Positions 1 through 8,382 of a DNA stretch of 36,234 nt are shown here, one piece after another. The translations under genes and the position numbers were made by a program. Location: NCBI GenBank assembly GCA_026645945.1, contig JAPKMO010000035.1, positions 1 to 36,234 on the forward strand, written 5' to 3'. Source of the DNA: Anaerolineae bacterium (GTDB lineage Bacteria; Chloroflexota; Anaerolineae; Aggregatilineales; Phototrophicaceae). Below the pieces are notes generated by a model, which was not told where the DNA came from, did not search any database, and worked only from the letters and a program-made list of their open reading frames with translations. Every line of letters starts with the position of its first letter. Positions within the stretch are counted from its first letter, which is position 1.

Positions 1-439
1 CTATGTGCGCCGTAAATATAACCTGACGGTCGGGCAGCCAACAGCGGAATCGATCAAAATCCAGGTCGGCGCGGCGGTGAATCTGCCGGAAGAAATGACG
101 ATGGAAGTGCAGGGGCGCGATAACGTCAGCGGCCTGCCCAAGACGATTGGCGTCAGCACCGGCGAAGTGGTCGAAGCCTTGCAGGAGCCGCTTTCGATGA
201 TTGCGGATGTGGTGAAGGCCGTCCTGGGTACAACGCCGCCGGAATTGGCCTCGGACATCATTGATCGGGGAATCGTGCTGACGGGCGGCGGGGCGCTGCT
301 GCGGGGGATGGATCAGTTTTTAACGCGCGAAACCGGCGTGCCATGTTATCGCGCCGATAACGCGATGATCGCCGTCGCAGTCGGCGCGGGCCGCGCGCTG
401 GAAGACCCGGCCATCTTACGCCGCATCGTCCAGGTCTAG
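1..439 (+). CDS. mreB: Rod shape-determining protein MreB, C-terminal part (5' end outside window)
   Basis: This is the last ~145 codons of an actin-like MreB, the filament that organises lateral cell-wall synthesis under the membrane. The reading frame is already open at base 2, so the start lies to the left of the window. Visible family features are the YNL..G..TAE.IK segment at the left edge, EVVEAL and the C-terminal phosphate-binding [15 protein letters not shown] motif. The usual C-terminal tail with [10 protein letters not shown] follows. Together with the LysM/YkuD and M23 enzymes elsewhere in the window it supports a peptidoglycan-type wall. The stop TAG shares the CTAG at 436-439 with the stop of the convergent rex gene, with no room for a terminator. 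Assignment is secure; N-terminal features cannot be checked. Confidence 0.93.
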   Translation, partial: YVRRKYNLTVGQPTAESIKIQVGAAVNLPEEMTMEVQGRDNVSGLPKTIGVSTGEVVEALQEPLSMIADVVKAVLGTTPPELASDIIDRGIVLTGGGALLRGMDQFLTRETGVPCYRADNAMIAVAVGAGRALEDPAILRRIVQV

Positions 440-1053
440 GGAATATAATAGGTCATGCGCTGCAGCTGAACAACCGGGTCTATGTACTGCACGCGCACAT
501 GTTCCGGGGCGTTGAGGTTAATGGGCGCATAGTTGAGGATGCCATGTATGCCGGCGGCGATTAATGCGTCGGCGACTTCCTGGGCATGTTCGGCAGGGAC
601 GGCCAGCATAGCGATTTTAATGCCGCGCTGCCGAATAAGTTCAGCCATGCGTTCGGTTGACTCGACGGTAAATTCGCCCACCTGGGTGCCGATTTTGTTG
701 GGCGCGTTGTCGAACACACCGGCAATTCGGAAGCCGCGATTGGCAAAGCCGCGATAGTGCGCCAGCGCGCTGCCCAGGTCGCCCGCGCCGACCAGCACCA
801 CTTCCCACTCTCGATTAACCTTAAGCACATGTTTGAGCTGCTCGATCAGATAGGGTATCTGGTATCCCGTGCCTTGCTTCCCAAAACCCCCAAAGTGGGA
901 TAAATCCTTACGAATCTGAGCCGAACTGATACCTAACCGCAGCCCCAATTCGTGCGACGAGGTGACGGTCTGTCCTTCCTGTGCCAGGCGAGTCAGCGCC
1001 CGTAGATAGATCGGGAGACGACTGATAACAATATCAGGGATAGTGGGAGGCAT
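436..1053 (-). CDS. rex: Redox-sensing transcriptional repressor Rex
   Basis: Rex is a cytosolic homodimeric repressor that senses the NADH/NAD+ ratio and leaves its operators when NADH is high. The 205-residue length is normal for the family. An N-terminal winged helix (about residues 5-75) carries [16 protein letters not shown] and the [23 protein letters not shown] recognition region. A Rossmann fold follows, with the dinucleotide loop [12 protein letters not shown] near residues 86-97 and the C-terminal swapped helix ending [11 protein letters not shown]. The ATG is supported by AAGGAG about nine bases upstream on the minus strand. The gene is convergent with mreB and divergent from the export operon. 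A TTGTGA-type half-site lies 30 bases upstream (1083-1100), compatible with autoregulation. Confidence 0.95.
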   Translation of the reverse strand: MPPTIPDIVISRLPIYLRALTRLAQEGQTVTSSHELGLRLGISSAQIRKDLSHFGGFGKQGTGYQIPYLIEQLKHVLKVNREWEVVLVGAGDLGSALAHYRGFANRGFRIAGVFDNAPNKIGTQVGEFTVESTERMAELIRQRGIKIAMLAVPAEHAQEVADALIAAGIHGILNYAPINLNAPEHVRVQYIDPVVQLQRMTYYIP

Positions 1054-1082
1054 GAACCTGTCTCCTTAACGAAGGCACGAGC

Positions 1083-1100
1083 TTGTGAAAAACCACGCAT
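1083..1100. promoter_or_regulatory. Possible degenerate Rex operator in rex upstream region
   Basis: The sequence TTGTGAAAAACCACGCAT has one perfect Rex half-site (TTGTGA) followed at the canonical six-base spacing by ACGCAT. That matches only about half of the expected TCACAA. It lies between the rex start and the likely rex promoter region. The half-site is seen directly; Rex binding and autoregulation are inference from the family. Confidence 0.3.
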
Positions 1101-1166
1101 TTTAATATTACCAGTTTAATCTTTTTAACGCCACATGAGCTTTTTGATCGGCGAGCGCCGCCGCAA

Positions 1167-1195
1167 CTGAAAGGCCGCCCAAGCTGTGATATGAT
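1167..1195 (+). promoter_or_regulatory. Candidate extended -10 promoter for the export operon
   Basis: CTGAAA (1167-1172) is followed after 17 bases by TATGAT (1190-1195), with a TGN extension (TGA at 1187-1189). The predicted transcript would begin near 1202. That places the ATG at 1191 inside the promoter and favours the ATG at 1227 as the real start of the first adaptor gene. Motif-based only. Confidence 0.45.
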
Positions 1196-1226
1196 AGGTG
1201 GAGACAGAAAAACCGGTAAAAAGCGC

Positions 1227-2606
1227 ATGTCCGTTCGACGTTCGTTAATCATTCTGGCTTTGTTAGTGTTCTCGCTGCCGGCGCTGGCTTTTGCCGTTCG
1301 GACGAACAATCTTCAGCGCGGCGATTCATTTCGGAACTGGCAGCTGCACGTGGTGCAGCGCGGCAGTGTGGCCGTAACCGTCACGGCTATCGGGGCGATT
1401 GAGGCTGATATCGCCGTTCGCCTCAGCTTCACCGAGCCGGGGCGGGTGGTCGAGGTGCTGGTGCAGCCGGGCGATATGGTAGAAGCCGGCGACGTGCTGG
1501 TGCGGCTGGCCGACGAAAACGAGCGCATCGCCTACGAACAAGCTGTGCTGTCGCTGCGGCTGGCTGAACTGCAAAAACAGGCGCTTCTTGAACCGCCGCA
1601 GGAGTGGGAGATTCGCGCGGCAGAAGCGAATGTCGCCAGCGCCCAGGGCGCGTATACCGGCATCCTGAACGCCGTCTCCGACGAGGAAATCCGCGCGGCG
1701 GAACTGCGCTACCAGCAAGCCCTGACTGCCGAAGAAGATGCCCGGCGGACGCGGATTGAGGCAGATGGCGGGTATCCTGAGGAGTATTACCGGATACTCG
1801 ATGCGCAGATCGGCACGGCGTCGTTTAATGTGGAGATCGCCCGCTTGCAGTTAGAGGCGCTTCGTAACCCCGACAACCGCGACCAGTTGGGGCTGGCGGG
1901 CGCGCGCATCGCTCAGGCTCAGCGCGAATTGGAACGCTTGAAGGCCGGGCCGAGTCAGGCCGAGATCAATCGCGCCGATGTCGCCATCCGGCAGGCTTTG
2001 GTACAGGTCGAGCAGGCCGATCTGGCGCTTAACCGGCGGGCGCTGACCGCGCCGTTTGCCGGTCTGGTATCGGTCGTGAATGTTGAAGAAGGCGCGTTGA
2101 TCGTGCCGGGGCAGCCGGTGATCGAGATGGTAGACAGCGCGCCTTTGCGGCTGACGGTGCAGGTAGATGAAATTGATGTACGCCAGATTCGGGAAGGTAT
2201 GCCGGCCAGCATCGAACTCGATGCGCTGCCTGGTCTGGCGTTCCCGGCCAGGTTGGAACAAATTGCGCTGTTTGGGCGTAATGAAGATGGCATTATCAGC
2301 TATGATGTGCGCCTGGCGTTGGAAACGCCTGATCCGCGCGCCCGTGTGGGTATGACCGCCGAGGCTTCTATTATCGTAGAAGAACGGCGAGATGTGCTGG
2401 TTGTGCCGAATGCTTATATCCGGCTGGATCGAAATGCCGATACGGCTTTTGTGAATGTGCTGTCCCCGGATGGAACGCTGGCCGAGAAAGAGATTGTCCT
2501 CGGCCTGCGCGGGCAGGATGCCAGTGAAATTGTCTCCGGGCTGGCAGCGGACGATGTTATCGTGATTGATCTGGCGGCGCAGGGATTCAACCTTCTGGGA
2601 GGGTAG
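1227..2606 (+). CDS. HlyD/MacA-like efflux periplasmic adaptor subunit (first copy)
   Basis: Membrane-fusion/adaptor protein expected to sit outside the membrane and work with the MacB-type permeases downstream. The ATG at 1227 begins a clean signal anchor (MSVRRSLIILALLVFSLP, then ALAFA). A longer reading from 1191 is possible but overlaps the promoter-like -10. Domain order follows the family. A lipoyl/barrel-sandwich half (VRLSFTEPGRVVEVLVQPGD, then GDVLVRLAD) comes first. An alpha-helical coiled-coil hairpin (about residues 90-260, Ala/Glu/Gln-rich) follows. Then come the second lipoyl half (ALTAPFAGLVSVVNVEEGA), a beta-barrel (VDEIDVRQIREG) and a membrane-proximal domain. The gene precedes a second adaptor by three bases. 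No TolC-like gene is visible, which suits a single-membrane cell; the transported substrate is unknown. Confidence 0.85.
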   Translation: MSVRRSLIILALLVFSLPALAFAVRTNNLQRGDSFRNWQLHVVQRGSVAVTVTAIGAIEADIAVRLSFTEPGRVVEVLVQPGDMVEAGDVLVRLADENERIAYEQAVLSLRLAELQKQALLEPPQEWEIRAAEANVASAQGAYTGILNAVSDEEIRAAELRYQQALTAEEDARRTRIEADGGYPEEYYRILDAQIGTASFNVEIARLQLEALRNPDNRDQLGLAGARIAQAQRELERLKAGPSQAEINRADVAIRQALVQVEQADLALNRRALTAPFAGLVSVVNVEEGALIVPGQPVIEMVDSAPLRLTVQVDEIDVRQIREGMPASIELDALPGLAFPARLEQIALFGRNEDGIISYDVRLALETPDPRARVGMTAEASIIVEERRDVLVVPNAYIRLDRNADTAFVNVLSPDGTLAEKEIVLGLRGQDASEIVSGLAADDVIVIDLAAQGFNLLGG

Positions 2607-2609
2607 GGG

Positions 2610-4034
2610 GTGAAAAGGATTCTGCTTGGCGTGGCTATCCTGGCAGCCGCTGCACTGGTTTTTGCCCAGGCTGCCCAATCAGACGAGACTGCCGGTGGTC
2701 GGGACGAAACGCCGATTCAGGATGAAACGATACTGGAATCCGGCGACCTGGCCGTGACGGTCAGCGCGACCGGCATGATTGCGCCGCTTCGTCAGGTGGG
2801 GCTGGTTTTTGAGTTTTCTGCGCCGGTGGCCGAAGTGCTGGTGGTGGAAGGCCAGCGGGTGACGAAAGGGCAGGTTCTGGCGCGGTTGGATACCCGCGAC
2901 CTGGATATTGCGCTGGCGAATGCGCGTGTCAGCCTGGAGGCGCAGCAGGTCGCTTATGATGCGCTGACCGCGCCGCCGCGCGAGGTGGATATTGCAGTGG
3001 CCCAGGCGGCCCTAAACGTGGCGCGGGCGCAGTCCGGGACGGTGGCGCGGGGCGCGGAAGCCACGCAGCTTGAAATCGCGCGTTTGCAGGCCGAAATCGC
3101 TCGTAATCAGCTCTGGCAGTCCCAGCTTCAGCGCGATCTTGCTTATGCCGTTCCGCCCGCCGTGCGCGACTATCTCGAATCCACCGGCCAGGAAGTGCCG
3201 GATACCACACAGATGGCGCAGGATGACGTAAGGCCGGAACTGAACCGCGCCGATTACGAAGTGCTGATCGCTGACGCGAACTACGCCGCCCTTCAAAGCG
3301 AAGGCGCGGACACAGCCGGGCTTTCGGCGGCTTACGCGCAGATTGCCGCTGCCCAGGCGCAGCTTGAGCGGCTGCTCAACGGCCCGTCGGAGATAGAATT
3401 ACAAATTGCCGATGTTCAGCTTCAGATCGCCCGGCTGGCGCTGGAACAGGCGGAAGCCAACCACCGCCGCACGGCGCTGGTCGCTCCCTTTAACGGCATC
3501 GTGATCGAAAATAACCTGGTCGGTGGCGAAATACCCCCTCAGGGCGCGGCCATACAGGTAGCTGATCTGTCCGGTTATTATGTGGATTTGGCGGTAGATG
3601 AAACCGACATCGTAGATGTACGGGAAGGACAGCGGGCGACGCTGCTGCTGGATGCGCTGCCGGGCGCTAATATCACCGGGCGGGTGACGCGCGTGGCCGC
3701 GACTCCGGCGCGCGCGGGGCAGTTGGTGACATATATTGTGCGTGTGACACTTGACCTGACTGACGAGCCGCTGCGCGCCGGCATGACGGCAACGGCGACT
3801 ATCCTGGTAAATGAACTACAGGATATTCTGGTGCTGCCCAACCGGTTCATTCGCATAGACCGCGCCACACAGCAGGCTTACGTCACGGTGGAACGCCCCG
3901 GCGGGTTTGAAGAAGTGCCGGTTCAGCTGGGGCTGCGTAATGATACCACCAGCCAGATCGTAAGCGGCCTGGAGGCCGGCCAGCGCGTCGTGCTGCTGCC
4001 ACGCGCGACGTTTAACCCGATACCCGGCACATAA
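2610..4034 (+). CDS. HlyD/MacA-like efflux periplasmic adaptor subunit (second copy)
   Basis: A second adaptor of the same fold, paralogous to the gene before it. It starts at GTG 2610, immediately after a GGGAGGG-rich ribosome-binding stretch that overlaps the end of the first adaptor. The N-terminus is a signal peptide (MKRILLGVAILAAAALVFAQ). The lipoyl half-motifs are VGLVFEFSAPVAEVLVVEGQ and TALVAPFNGIVIENNLVGG, flanking a long helical hairpin of about 190 residues. The barrel carries DLAVDETDIVDVREGQ. The two adaptors are clearly diverged in sequence, so they may form mixed hexamers or serve the two different permeases. Co-transcription is likely from the three-base gap. Substrate unknown. 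Confidence 0.85.
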   Translation: MKRILLGVAILAAAALVFAQAAQSDETAGGRDETPIQDETILESGDLAVTVSATGMIAPLRQVGLVFEFSAPVAEVLVVEGQRVTKGQVLARLDTRDLDIALANARVSLEAQQVAYDALTAPPREVDIAVAQAALNVARAQSGTVARGAEATQLEIARLQAEIARNQLWQSQLQRDLAYAVPPAVRDYLESTGQEVPDTTQMAQDDVRPELNRADYEVLIADANYAALQSEGADTAGLSAAYAQIAAAQAQLERLLNGPSEIELQIADVQLQIARLALEQAEANHRRTALVAPFNGIVIENNLVGGEIPPQGAAIQVADLSGYYVDLAVDETDIVDVREGQRATLLLDALPGANITGRVTRVAATPARAGQLVTYIVRVTLDLTDEPLRAGMTATATILVNELQDILVLPNRFIRIDRATQQAYVTVERPGGFEEVPVQLGLRNDTTSQIVSGLEAGQRVVLLPRATFNPIPGT

Positions 4035-4064
4035 CGAGCTTCGGAGTTTGTAGAGCGATCATCT

Positions 4065-4910
4065 ATGCTGAAGTGGTTTAAACAAAACGGCAAAGAGCCG
4101 AAAATCGTCCGCGATGAACAGGGCCGACGGGCCGTGATTGACGTGCGGGACATCACCAAAGTTTACCAGATGGGCGAGGTCGAAGTCCACGCGCTGCGCG
4201 GCGTCAGCCTTCAGATTTATGAAGGCGAAGTGGTTTCGATTATGGGGCCTTCTGGCTCCGGCAAAAGCACATTGATGAACATTCTGGGCTGTTTAGATCA
4301 GCCTACTTCCGGCATATACTGCCTGGACGGTGTGGACGTGAGTAGTTTAAACGAAAGCGATCTGGCGCGGATACGAAATAAAAAAATCGGTTTTGTGTTC
4401 CAGAACTTCAACCTGTTAAAACGGACGACCGCGCTGCGGCAGGTGGAACTGCCGTTGATTTACAGCCGGGCGTCAGGCCGCGCAAAGAAGGCGCGCGCGG
4501 CGTTGGAAGCGGTTGGCCTGGGGCAGCGTCTTCATCACCTGCCCAGCGAACTGTCCGGCGGACAGCAGCAGCGCGTGGCAATCGCGCGGGCGCTGGTGAA
4601 CGAGCCGGCGATGATTCTGGCCGATGAACCGACCGGCAACCTGGACTCCCGCAGCGGCACGGAGGTTATGCAGATTTTCCAGCGGTTGAACCGGGAGCAG
4701 GGCATCACGACCGTATTTGTCACGCACGACCCCTGGATCGCCCGGCACACGCAGCGTGTGATTATGCTGCGGGATGGGCGCATCATCGCCGACCGGCAGG
4801 TGGCCGAGCCGCTGGTCGCCGGGGAGCAGGAGCGCCCTTCGGAAGCGGCGGAGATGGAATCGCTGTTCCGTGACGCCTATTATGGCGGGGCGCAGGAGGA
4901 ATATACCTGA
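4065..4910 (+). CDS. ABC transporter ATP-binding protein, MacB/LolD type
   Basis: Cytosolic ATPase subunit that powers the FtsX-like permeases encoded downstream. It shows Walker [10 protein letters not shown] (about residues 61-69), Q-loop FVFQNFNLL, signature [15 protein letters not shown], Walker [13 protein letters not shown] and H-loop VTHD. The [20 protein letters not shown] start is characteristic of the LolD/MacB ATPase family. At 281 residues it is longer than a minimal LolD (about 230). The extra sequence is a polar N-terminal extension of ~28 residues and a Glu-rich tail of ~30 residues with no recognised motif. It lies 30 bases after the second adaptor with only a weak ribosome site. 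Confidence 0.93.
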   Translation: MLKWFKQNGKEPKIVRDEQGRRAVIDVRDITKVYQMGEVEVHALRGVSLQIYEGEVVSIMGPSGSGKSTLMNILGCLDQPTSGIYCLDGVDVSSLNESDLARIRNKKIGFVFQNFNLLKRTTALRQVELPLIYSRASGRAKKARAALEAVGLGQRLHHLPSELSGGQQQRVAIARALVNEPAMILADEPTGNLDSRSGTEVMQIFQRLNREQGITTVFVTHDPWIARHTQRVIMLRDGRIIADRQVAEPLVAGEQERPSEAAEMESLFRDAYYGGAQEEYT

Positions 4911-4931
4911 TTGCCGCACGGAGTTTGATTT

Positions 4932-5792
4932 TTGGTTAGGATTGTCTGTCGGGCGGCCTTGATAACCTGGCTGCTGGCGCTGGGGGGCATAAGCGCGGCG
5001 GCGCTGGCCGGGCGCGGGACACGCGGCGGCCTGGTGGCTTTCGATTCTGATCGGGATAGAAATTCTGAGGTGCTGCTGCTAGATGTTTTGACCGGCCTTG
5101 ATCTGAATGTGTCGCGCCACCGGGCGTTTGATTATGCGCCGGCGTGGTCGGTGGATGGGCGGCTGGCGTTCGCTTCTAACCGCGAGGGGAACTACGAAAT
5201 TTACGCGCTTGATCCAATGAGCGGCCAGTTGGAGAACTTCACCCGCCACCCGGCCAACGATTATTTGCCGGCGTGGTCGGCAGATGGGCGGCTGGCGTTT
5301 GTGTCTGACCGGGACGGCGGGGCTGAAATTTATGTGCTTGACCCGGAGAACGGCGCGGCGATCAATGTTTCCAACCATCCGGCGGGCGACAGCAGCCCGG
5401 CGTGGTCGGCAGATGGGCGGCTGGCGTTTGTATCCAACCGCAGCGGCAGCCTGGATATTTACGTTTGGGACTCGGTGTCTGGCGATTTAACCAACCTCAC
5501 GCTGCATCCGGCGGCGGACTTTGCGCCGGTGTGGTCGGCAGATGGGCAGCTGGCGTTTGTGTCCGACCGGTCGCGCAACCATGAAGTTTATGTGCTGGAT
5601 ATAAAAACCGGCGAGGTGAAAAACGTCACCGGGCATCCGGCGGCGGACGAAATGCCGGCCTGGCTGCCGGATGCCCGCCTGTCGTTTGTGTCCGACCGAG
5701 ATGGGGTAGCCGGCATTTACGTGCTGGATATAAACACCGGCAGCGTGACGCGGGTGGCGACCGGCGGCTTCCAGCGCCCGGCCTGGAGGTAG
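4932..5792 (+). CDS. Membrane-anchored or secreted TolB/PD40-like beta-propeller protein
   Basis: A 286-residue protein with an N-terminal hydrophobic segment (ALITWLLALGGISAAALAG) followed only by propeller repeats. It starts at TTG 4932, about eight bases after GGAG. The repeats have the form PAWSADGRLAFVSDRDG..EIYVLD..T/SG...N.T.HPA.D and recur every 43 residues five times. A partial N-terminal blade and a closing PAWR give a likely six-blade propeller. The DNA itself repeats with an exact 129-nt period. The protein is related to the TolB/WD40-like (PD40) fold, which usually binds partners or peptides. It has no catalytic motif. Its position between the ATPase and permease genes suggests it acts with the exporter, for example as an extracytoplasmic binding component; that role is inference. 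Confidence 0.82.
   Translation: MVRIVCRAALITWLLALGGISAAALAGRGTRGGLVAFDSDRDRNSEVLLLDVLTGLDLNVSRHRAFDYAPAWSVDGRLAFASNREGNYEIYALDPMSGQLENFTRHPANDYLPAWSADGRLAFVSDRDGGAEIYVLDPENGAAINVSNHPAGDSSPAWSADGRLAFVSNRSGSLDIYVWDSVSGDLTNLTLHPAADFAPVWSADGQLAFVSDRSRNHEVYVLDIKTGEVKNVTGHPAADEMPAWLPDARLSFVSDRDGVAGIYVLDINTGSVTRVATGGFQRPAWR
5142..5786 (+). repeat. Five tandem 129-nt coding repeats
   Basis: A near-identical block containing GCGTGGTCGGCAGATGGGC starts at 5142, 5271, 5400, 5529 and (degenerate) 5658, each exactly 129 nt apart. The three middle copies are almost identical over the conserved ~35 nt, including silent positions. This indicates recent internal duplication or homogenisation of the propeller blades. 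Confidence 0.9.
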
Positions 5793-5794
5793 AG

Positions 5795-7033
5795 GTGGAC
5801 GTGCTGGAATCGTTTCGCATCGCGTTCGGCGGCCTGGCGACCAACCGCCTGCGGGCCGTGTTAACCACCCTGGGTATTATGATCGGGGTGGGGGCAGTCG
5901 TATCGCTGGTCAGCCTGGGGCGCGGCGTCGAGGCATTTATCGCCGGAGAGTTTCAGGCGTTGGGGTCGAATGTGTTGTTCGTTTTTCCGTCCGCGCCCAC
6001 CGCCGGCACGCGCACGACGATTGAGCCGCTGACGACGGTCGAAGGCGCGGCGCTGGCGAAGCCGGCGGTTGCGCCCAGCATCCGGCAGGTGGCGATGGAG
6101 TTCCAGGTGTGGGGGACGGTGGTATATGGCTCGAAGCGTGTGACGCTGGCGGTCGGCGGCGTGACGCCCAACTTCCAGGAAGTGCGGAACTGGAGGCCCC
6201 GCTCCGGCGGCGCGTTCATCAGCCCGGCGGATGTTGAAGGCGCGGCGCGGGTGGCGGTGCTGGGGACGACTGTTGTTGACCGGCTGTTTGGCGACAAAAA
6301 CTTCGACCCAGTGGGGCGGACGATTCGCATCAACGACCGCACCTTCACAGTCATCGGCGTGATGGAAGATCGCTCCAGCAGCTTTCTGGGTGACGAAAAT
6401 GATGTGGTGTTCATCCCGTTGAGTACCGCCCAAACCCGGCTGGCGCGCGCCCGGACACGCGACGGCGGGTATCGAGTGGATGTTTTTTACGTTGAAGCGG
6501 TTTCGGAAACGCGGATGGATGCTGCCGCGCGCGAGATTGAAGCCTATTTAAGCCAGGCGCACGGCATCACCTTCCAGGGCGAGCAGGATTTCAGCATCAT
6601 CAGCCAGGCCGATCTGCTGGATACGCTGGGGCAGATTACCGGCATCCTCACGGTTTTCCTGGGTTTGATCGCCGGGATTTCGCTGCTGGTGGGCGGCATC
6701 GGCATCATGAATATCATGCTGGTGTCGGTGACGGAACGCACCCAGGAGATTGGTCTGCGGAAAGCGGTCGGCGCGCGCGCGGGCGATATTCTGCTGCAAT
6801 TTTTGATCGAGAGCCTGGTTTTGTCCATCCTGGGCGGCGCAATCGGCCTGGGATTGGGTTGGGCGGCGGCGCAGATTGCCACAGCCCTGATTCCCGACCT
6901 CACGCTGACGGTGAGCATGGATGCGGTGCTGCTGGCGACGGCGGTTAGCAGTTTTGTGGGCGTTTTTTTCGGGCTGTATCCGGCCAGCCGTGCGGCGCGT
7001 ATGCGCCCGATTGATGCGCTGCGGTTTGAATAG
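5795..7033 (+). CDS. MacB/FtsX-like ABC transporter permease (first copy)
   Basis: Integral-membrane subunit of the MacAB-type exporter. N-terminal SFRIAFGGLATNRLRAVLTTLGIMIGVGAVV is the first transmembrane helix region of MacB_PCD/FtsX proteins. A large extracytoplasmic domain of ~230 residues follows. Three more helices come after it, including the conserved GISLLVGGIGIMNIMLVSVTERTQEIG(L)RKAVGA segment and the C-terminal YPASRAARMRPIDALRFE box. The 412-residue length is typical of a stand-alone MacB permease without the fused ATPase. GTG 5795 is used with GGAGG five bases upstream; GTG 5801 is an alternative. It begins two bases after the propeller gene's stop, so it is part of the same operon. 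Confidence 0.92.
   Translation: MDVLESFRIAFGGLATNRLRAVLTTLGIMIGVGAVVSLVSLGRGVEAFIAGEFQALGSNVLFVFPSAPTAGTRTTIEPLTTVEGAALAKPAVAPSIRQVAMEFQVWGTVVYGSKRVTLAVGGVTPNFQEVRNWRPRSGGAFISPADVEGAARVAVLGTTVVDRLFGDKNFDPVGRTIRINDRTFTVIGVMEDRSSSFLGDENDVVFIPLSTAQTRLARARTRDGGYRVDVFYVEAVSETRMDAAAREIEAYLSQAHGITFQGEQDFSIISQADLLDTLGQITGILTVFLGLIAGISLLVGGIGIMNIMLVSVTERTQEIGLRKAVGARAGDILLQFLIESLVLSILGGAIGLGLGWAAAQIATALIPDLTLTVSMDAVLLATAVSSFVGVFFGLYPASRAARMRPIDALRFE
6668..6724 (+). repeat. 57-bp segment identical to 7919-7975 in the paralogous permease gene
   Basis: The segment encoding IAGISLLVGGIGIMNIMLV is identical at every base, including third codon positions, to 7919-7975 in the next permease gene. The flanking sequence of the two genes is much more diverged. 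Confidence 0.9.
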
Positions 7034-7063
7034 CACATTTTGCCGCGCTGAGGGCGAAAAAGG

Positions 7064-8284
7064 ATGTTTGAGAACTTTCGGGTGGCGATGATCGGCCTGC
7101 GGAGCAATAAACTTCGCTCCGCCCTGACTATGCTGGGCATCACTATCGGCGTGGCGGCGGTCATCATACTGGTGTCGTTGGGGCAGGCGGTGGAAACCTT
7201 CGTGCGCGATCAATTCCTGGGCATCGGCACGAATCTGCTGATCGTGTTCGCGGCGCAGGATGAAAACGGCCAGACGCGCCGCCTGACGCTGGACGAAGCG
7301 CGGGCGCTGGCCGACCCCTTCCGTGTGCCGGATGCGCTGTATGTGATGCCGCAGTATATCGTCAACCGGACGGCCACTTATGGCGGGCGCGAAATCACCG
7401 CCCGCGTACAGGGCGTGACGGCGGATTATCTGACGGTACGCAGCCGGCAAATCGTGGCCGGGCGTTTTTTCACCCCACAGGAGGTGGATGGGCAGGCGCG
7501 GGTGGCGGTGCTGGGTGTGGAGATGGCCGAACGCCTGCTGCCCGGCGAATACCCGGTTGGGCAGACGATTCGTATCAACGGCATAACGTTCCGCGTGGAA
7601 GGCGTGCTGAACCGCGTCGGCGGGCGCGGCGGTTTTGGTCCGAACGAGGATGACATTATCATCGCGCCCATCACGACCGTACAAACGCGCCTGAGCGGTG
7701 AACGCATCCTGAGCGGCGACCGCCCGTTGAGTAATATCATCGTCCAGGCCCGGAGCGCCGAAACGGTGGACCTGACGGCGCAGCAGGTTCGAGAGACGCT
7801 GCGCGAAGAGCGTAACATCAGCTTTCGTGACGAAGATAGTTTTAATGTGTTCACACAGACCGAACTGCTGGACAGTCTGGGCGCGATCACCGGCCTGCTG
7901 ACGATCTTTCTGGCGATCATCGCCGGGATTTCGCTGCTGGTGGGCGGCATCGGCATCATGAATATCATGCTGGTGACGGTGACGGAGCGCACCCGCGAGA
8001 TCGGGCTGCGGAAGGCTGTGGGGGCGCAAAAGAGTGATATTCTACTCCAGTTTTTGACCGAAGCGACCACACTGGCCGTAGTCGGCGGGGGAATGGGGGT
8101 GCTGATCGCTGTCGGCGGAACGAGCGCGCTGCGGTTGGCGCTGCCGGAACTGGCCGCCGCCGTACAGTTTTCCAGCGTTTTACTGGCGACGGCCATCTCG
8201 GTTGCTATCGGCGTATTTTTCGGCATTTATCCGGCGAACCGGGCGGCGTCGCTGAACCCGATTGACGCGCTGCGTTACGAATGA
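7064..8284 (+). CDS. MacB/FtsX-like ABC transporter permease (second copy)
   Basis: Paralogue of the preceding permease, 406 residues, with the same plan. Helix 1 carries FRVAMIGLRSNKLRSALTMLGITIGVAAVI. An extracytoplasmic MacB core domain follows, then three C-terminal helices with GISLLVGGIGIMNIMLV and TERTREIGLRKAVGAQ, ending YPANRAASLNPIDALRYE. ATG 7064 follows AAAGGA. Functional MacB-type permeases are dimers, so two unequal copies with one ATPase gene suggest a heterodimeric channel or two alternative homodimers sharing the ATPase. The gene closes the export operon; the next gene, a GbsR-type regulator, follows after an AT-rich gap of 98 bases. Confidence 0.92.
   Translation: MFENFRVAMIGLRSNKLRSALTMLGITIGVAAVIILVSLGQAVETFVRDQFLGIGTNLLIVFAAQDENGQTRRLTLDEARALADPFRVPDALYVMPQYIVNRTATYGGREITARVQGVTADYLTVRSRQIVAGRFFTPQEVDGQARVAVLGVEMAERLLPGEYPVGQTIRINGITFRVEGVLNRVGGRGGFGPNEDDIIIAPITTVQTRLSGERILSGDRPLSNIIVQARSAETVDLTAQQVRETLREERNISFRDEDSFNVFTQTELLDSLGAITGLLTIFLAIIAGISLLVGGIGIMNIMLVTVTERTREIGLRKAVGAQKSDILLQFLTEATTLAVVGGGMGVLIAVGGTSALRLALPELAAAVQFSSVLLATAISVAIGVFFGIYPANRAASLNPIDALRYE
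7919..7975 (+). repeat. 57-bp segment identical to 6668-6724
   Basis: Second copy of the perfect 57-bp match shared by the two permease genes. It lies over the second transmembrane helix, consistent with gene conversion or strong recent selection on a duplicated segment. Confidence 0.9.
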
Positions 8285-8382
8285 GTGTTGTCAGCAGGCG
8301 ACAATAGTGCTACGATTGTATTAAAACATTTACAAAATTTTTTAAAGTCAGAGCGTTCAAAACGTGTTGAGGGGAAAGTCCA

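Noticed and set aside
1191..1226. ATG 1191 as start of the first adaptor
   Set aside because: It sits within the likely -10 (TATGAT 1190-1195) and would put a charged stretch before the signal anchor. ATG 1227 fits better.
6548..8029. A 493-codon open frame on the minus strand across both permease genes
   Set aside because: Lies wholly opposite two well-conserved permeases, composition is His/Arg/Gln-rich with no domain, and no ribosome site is present. It is a shadow of GC-rich codon use.
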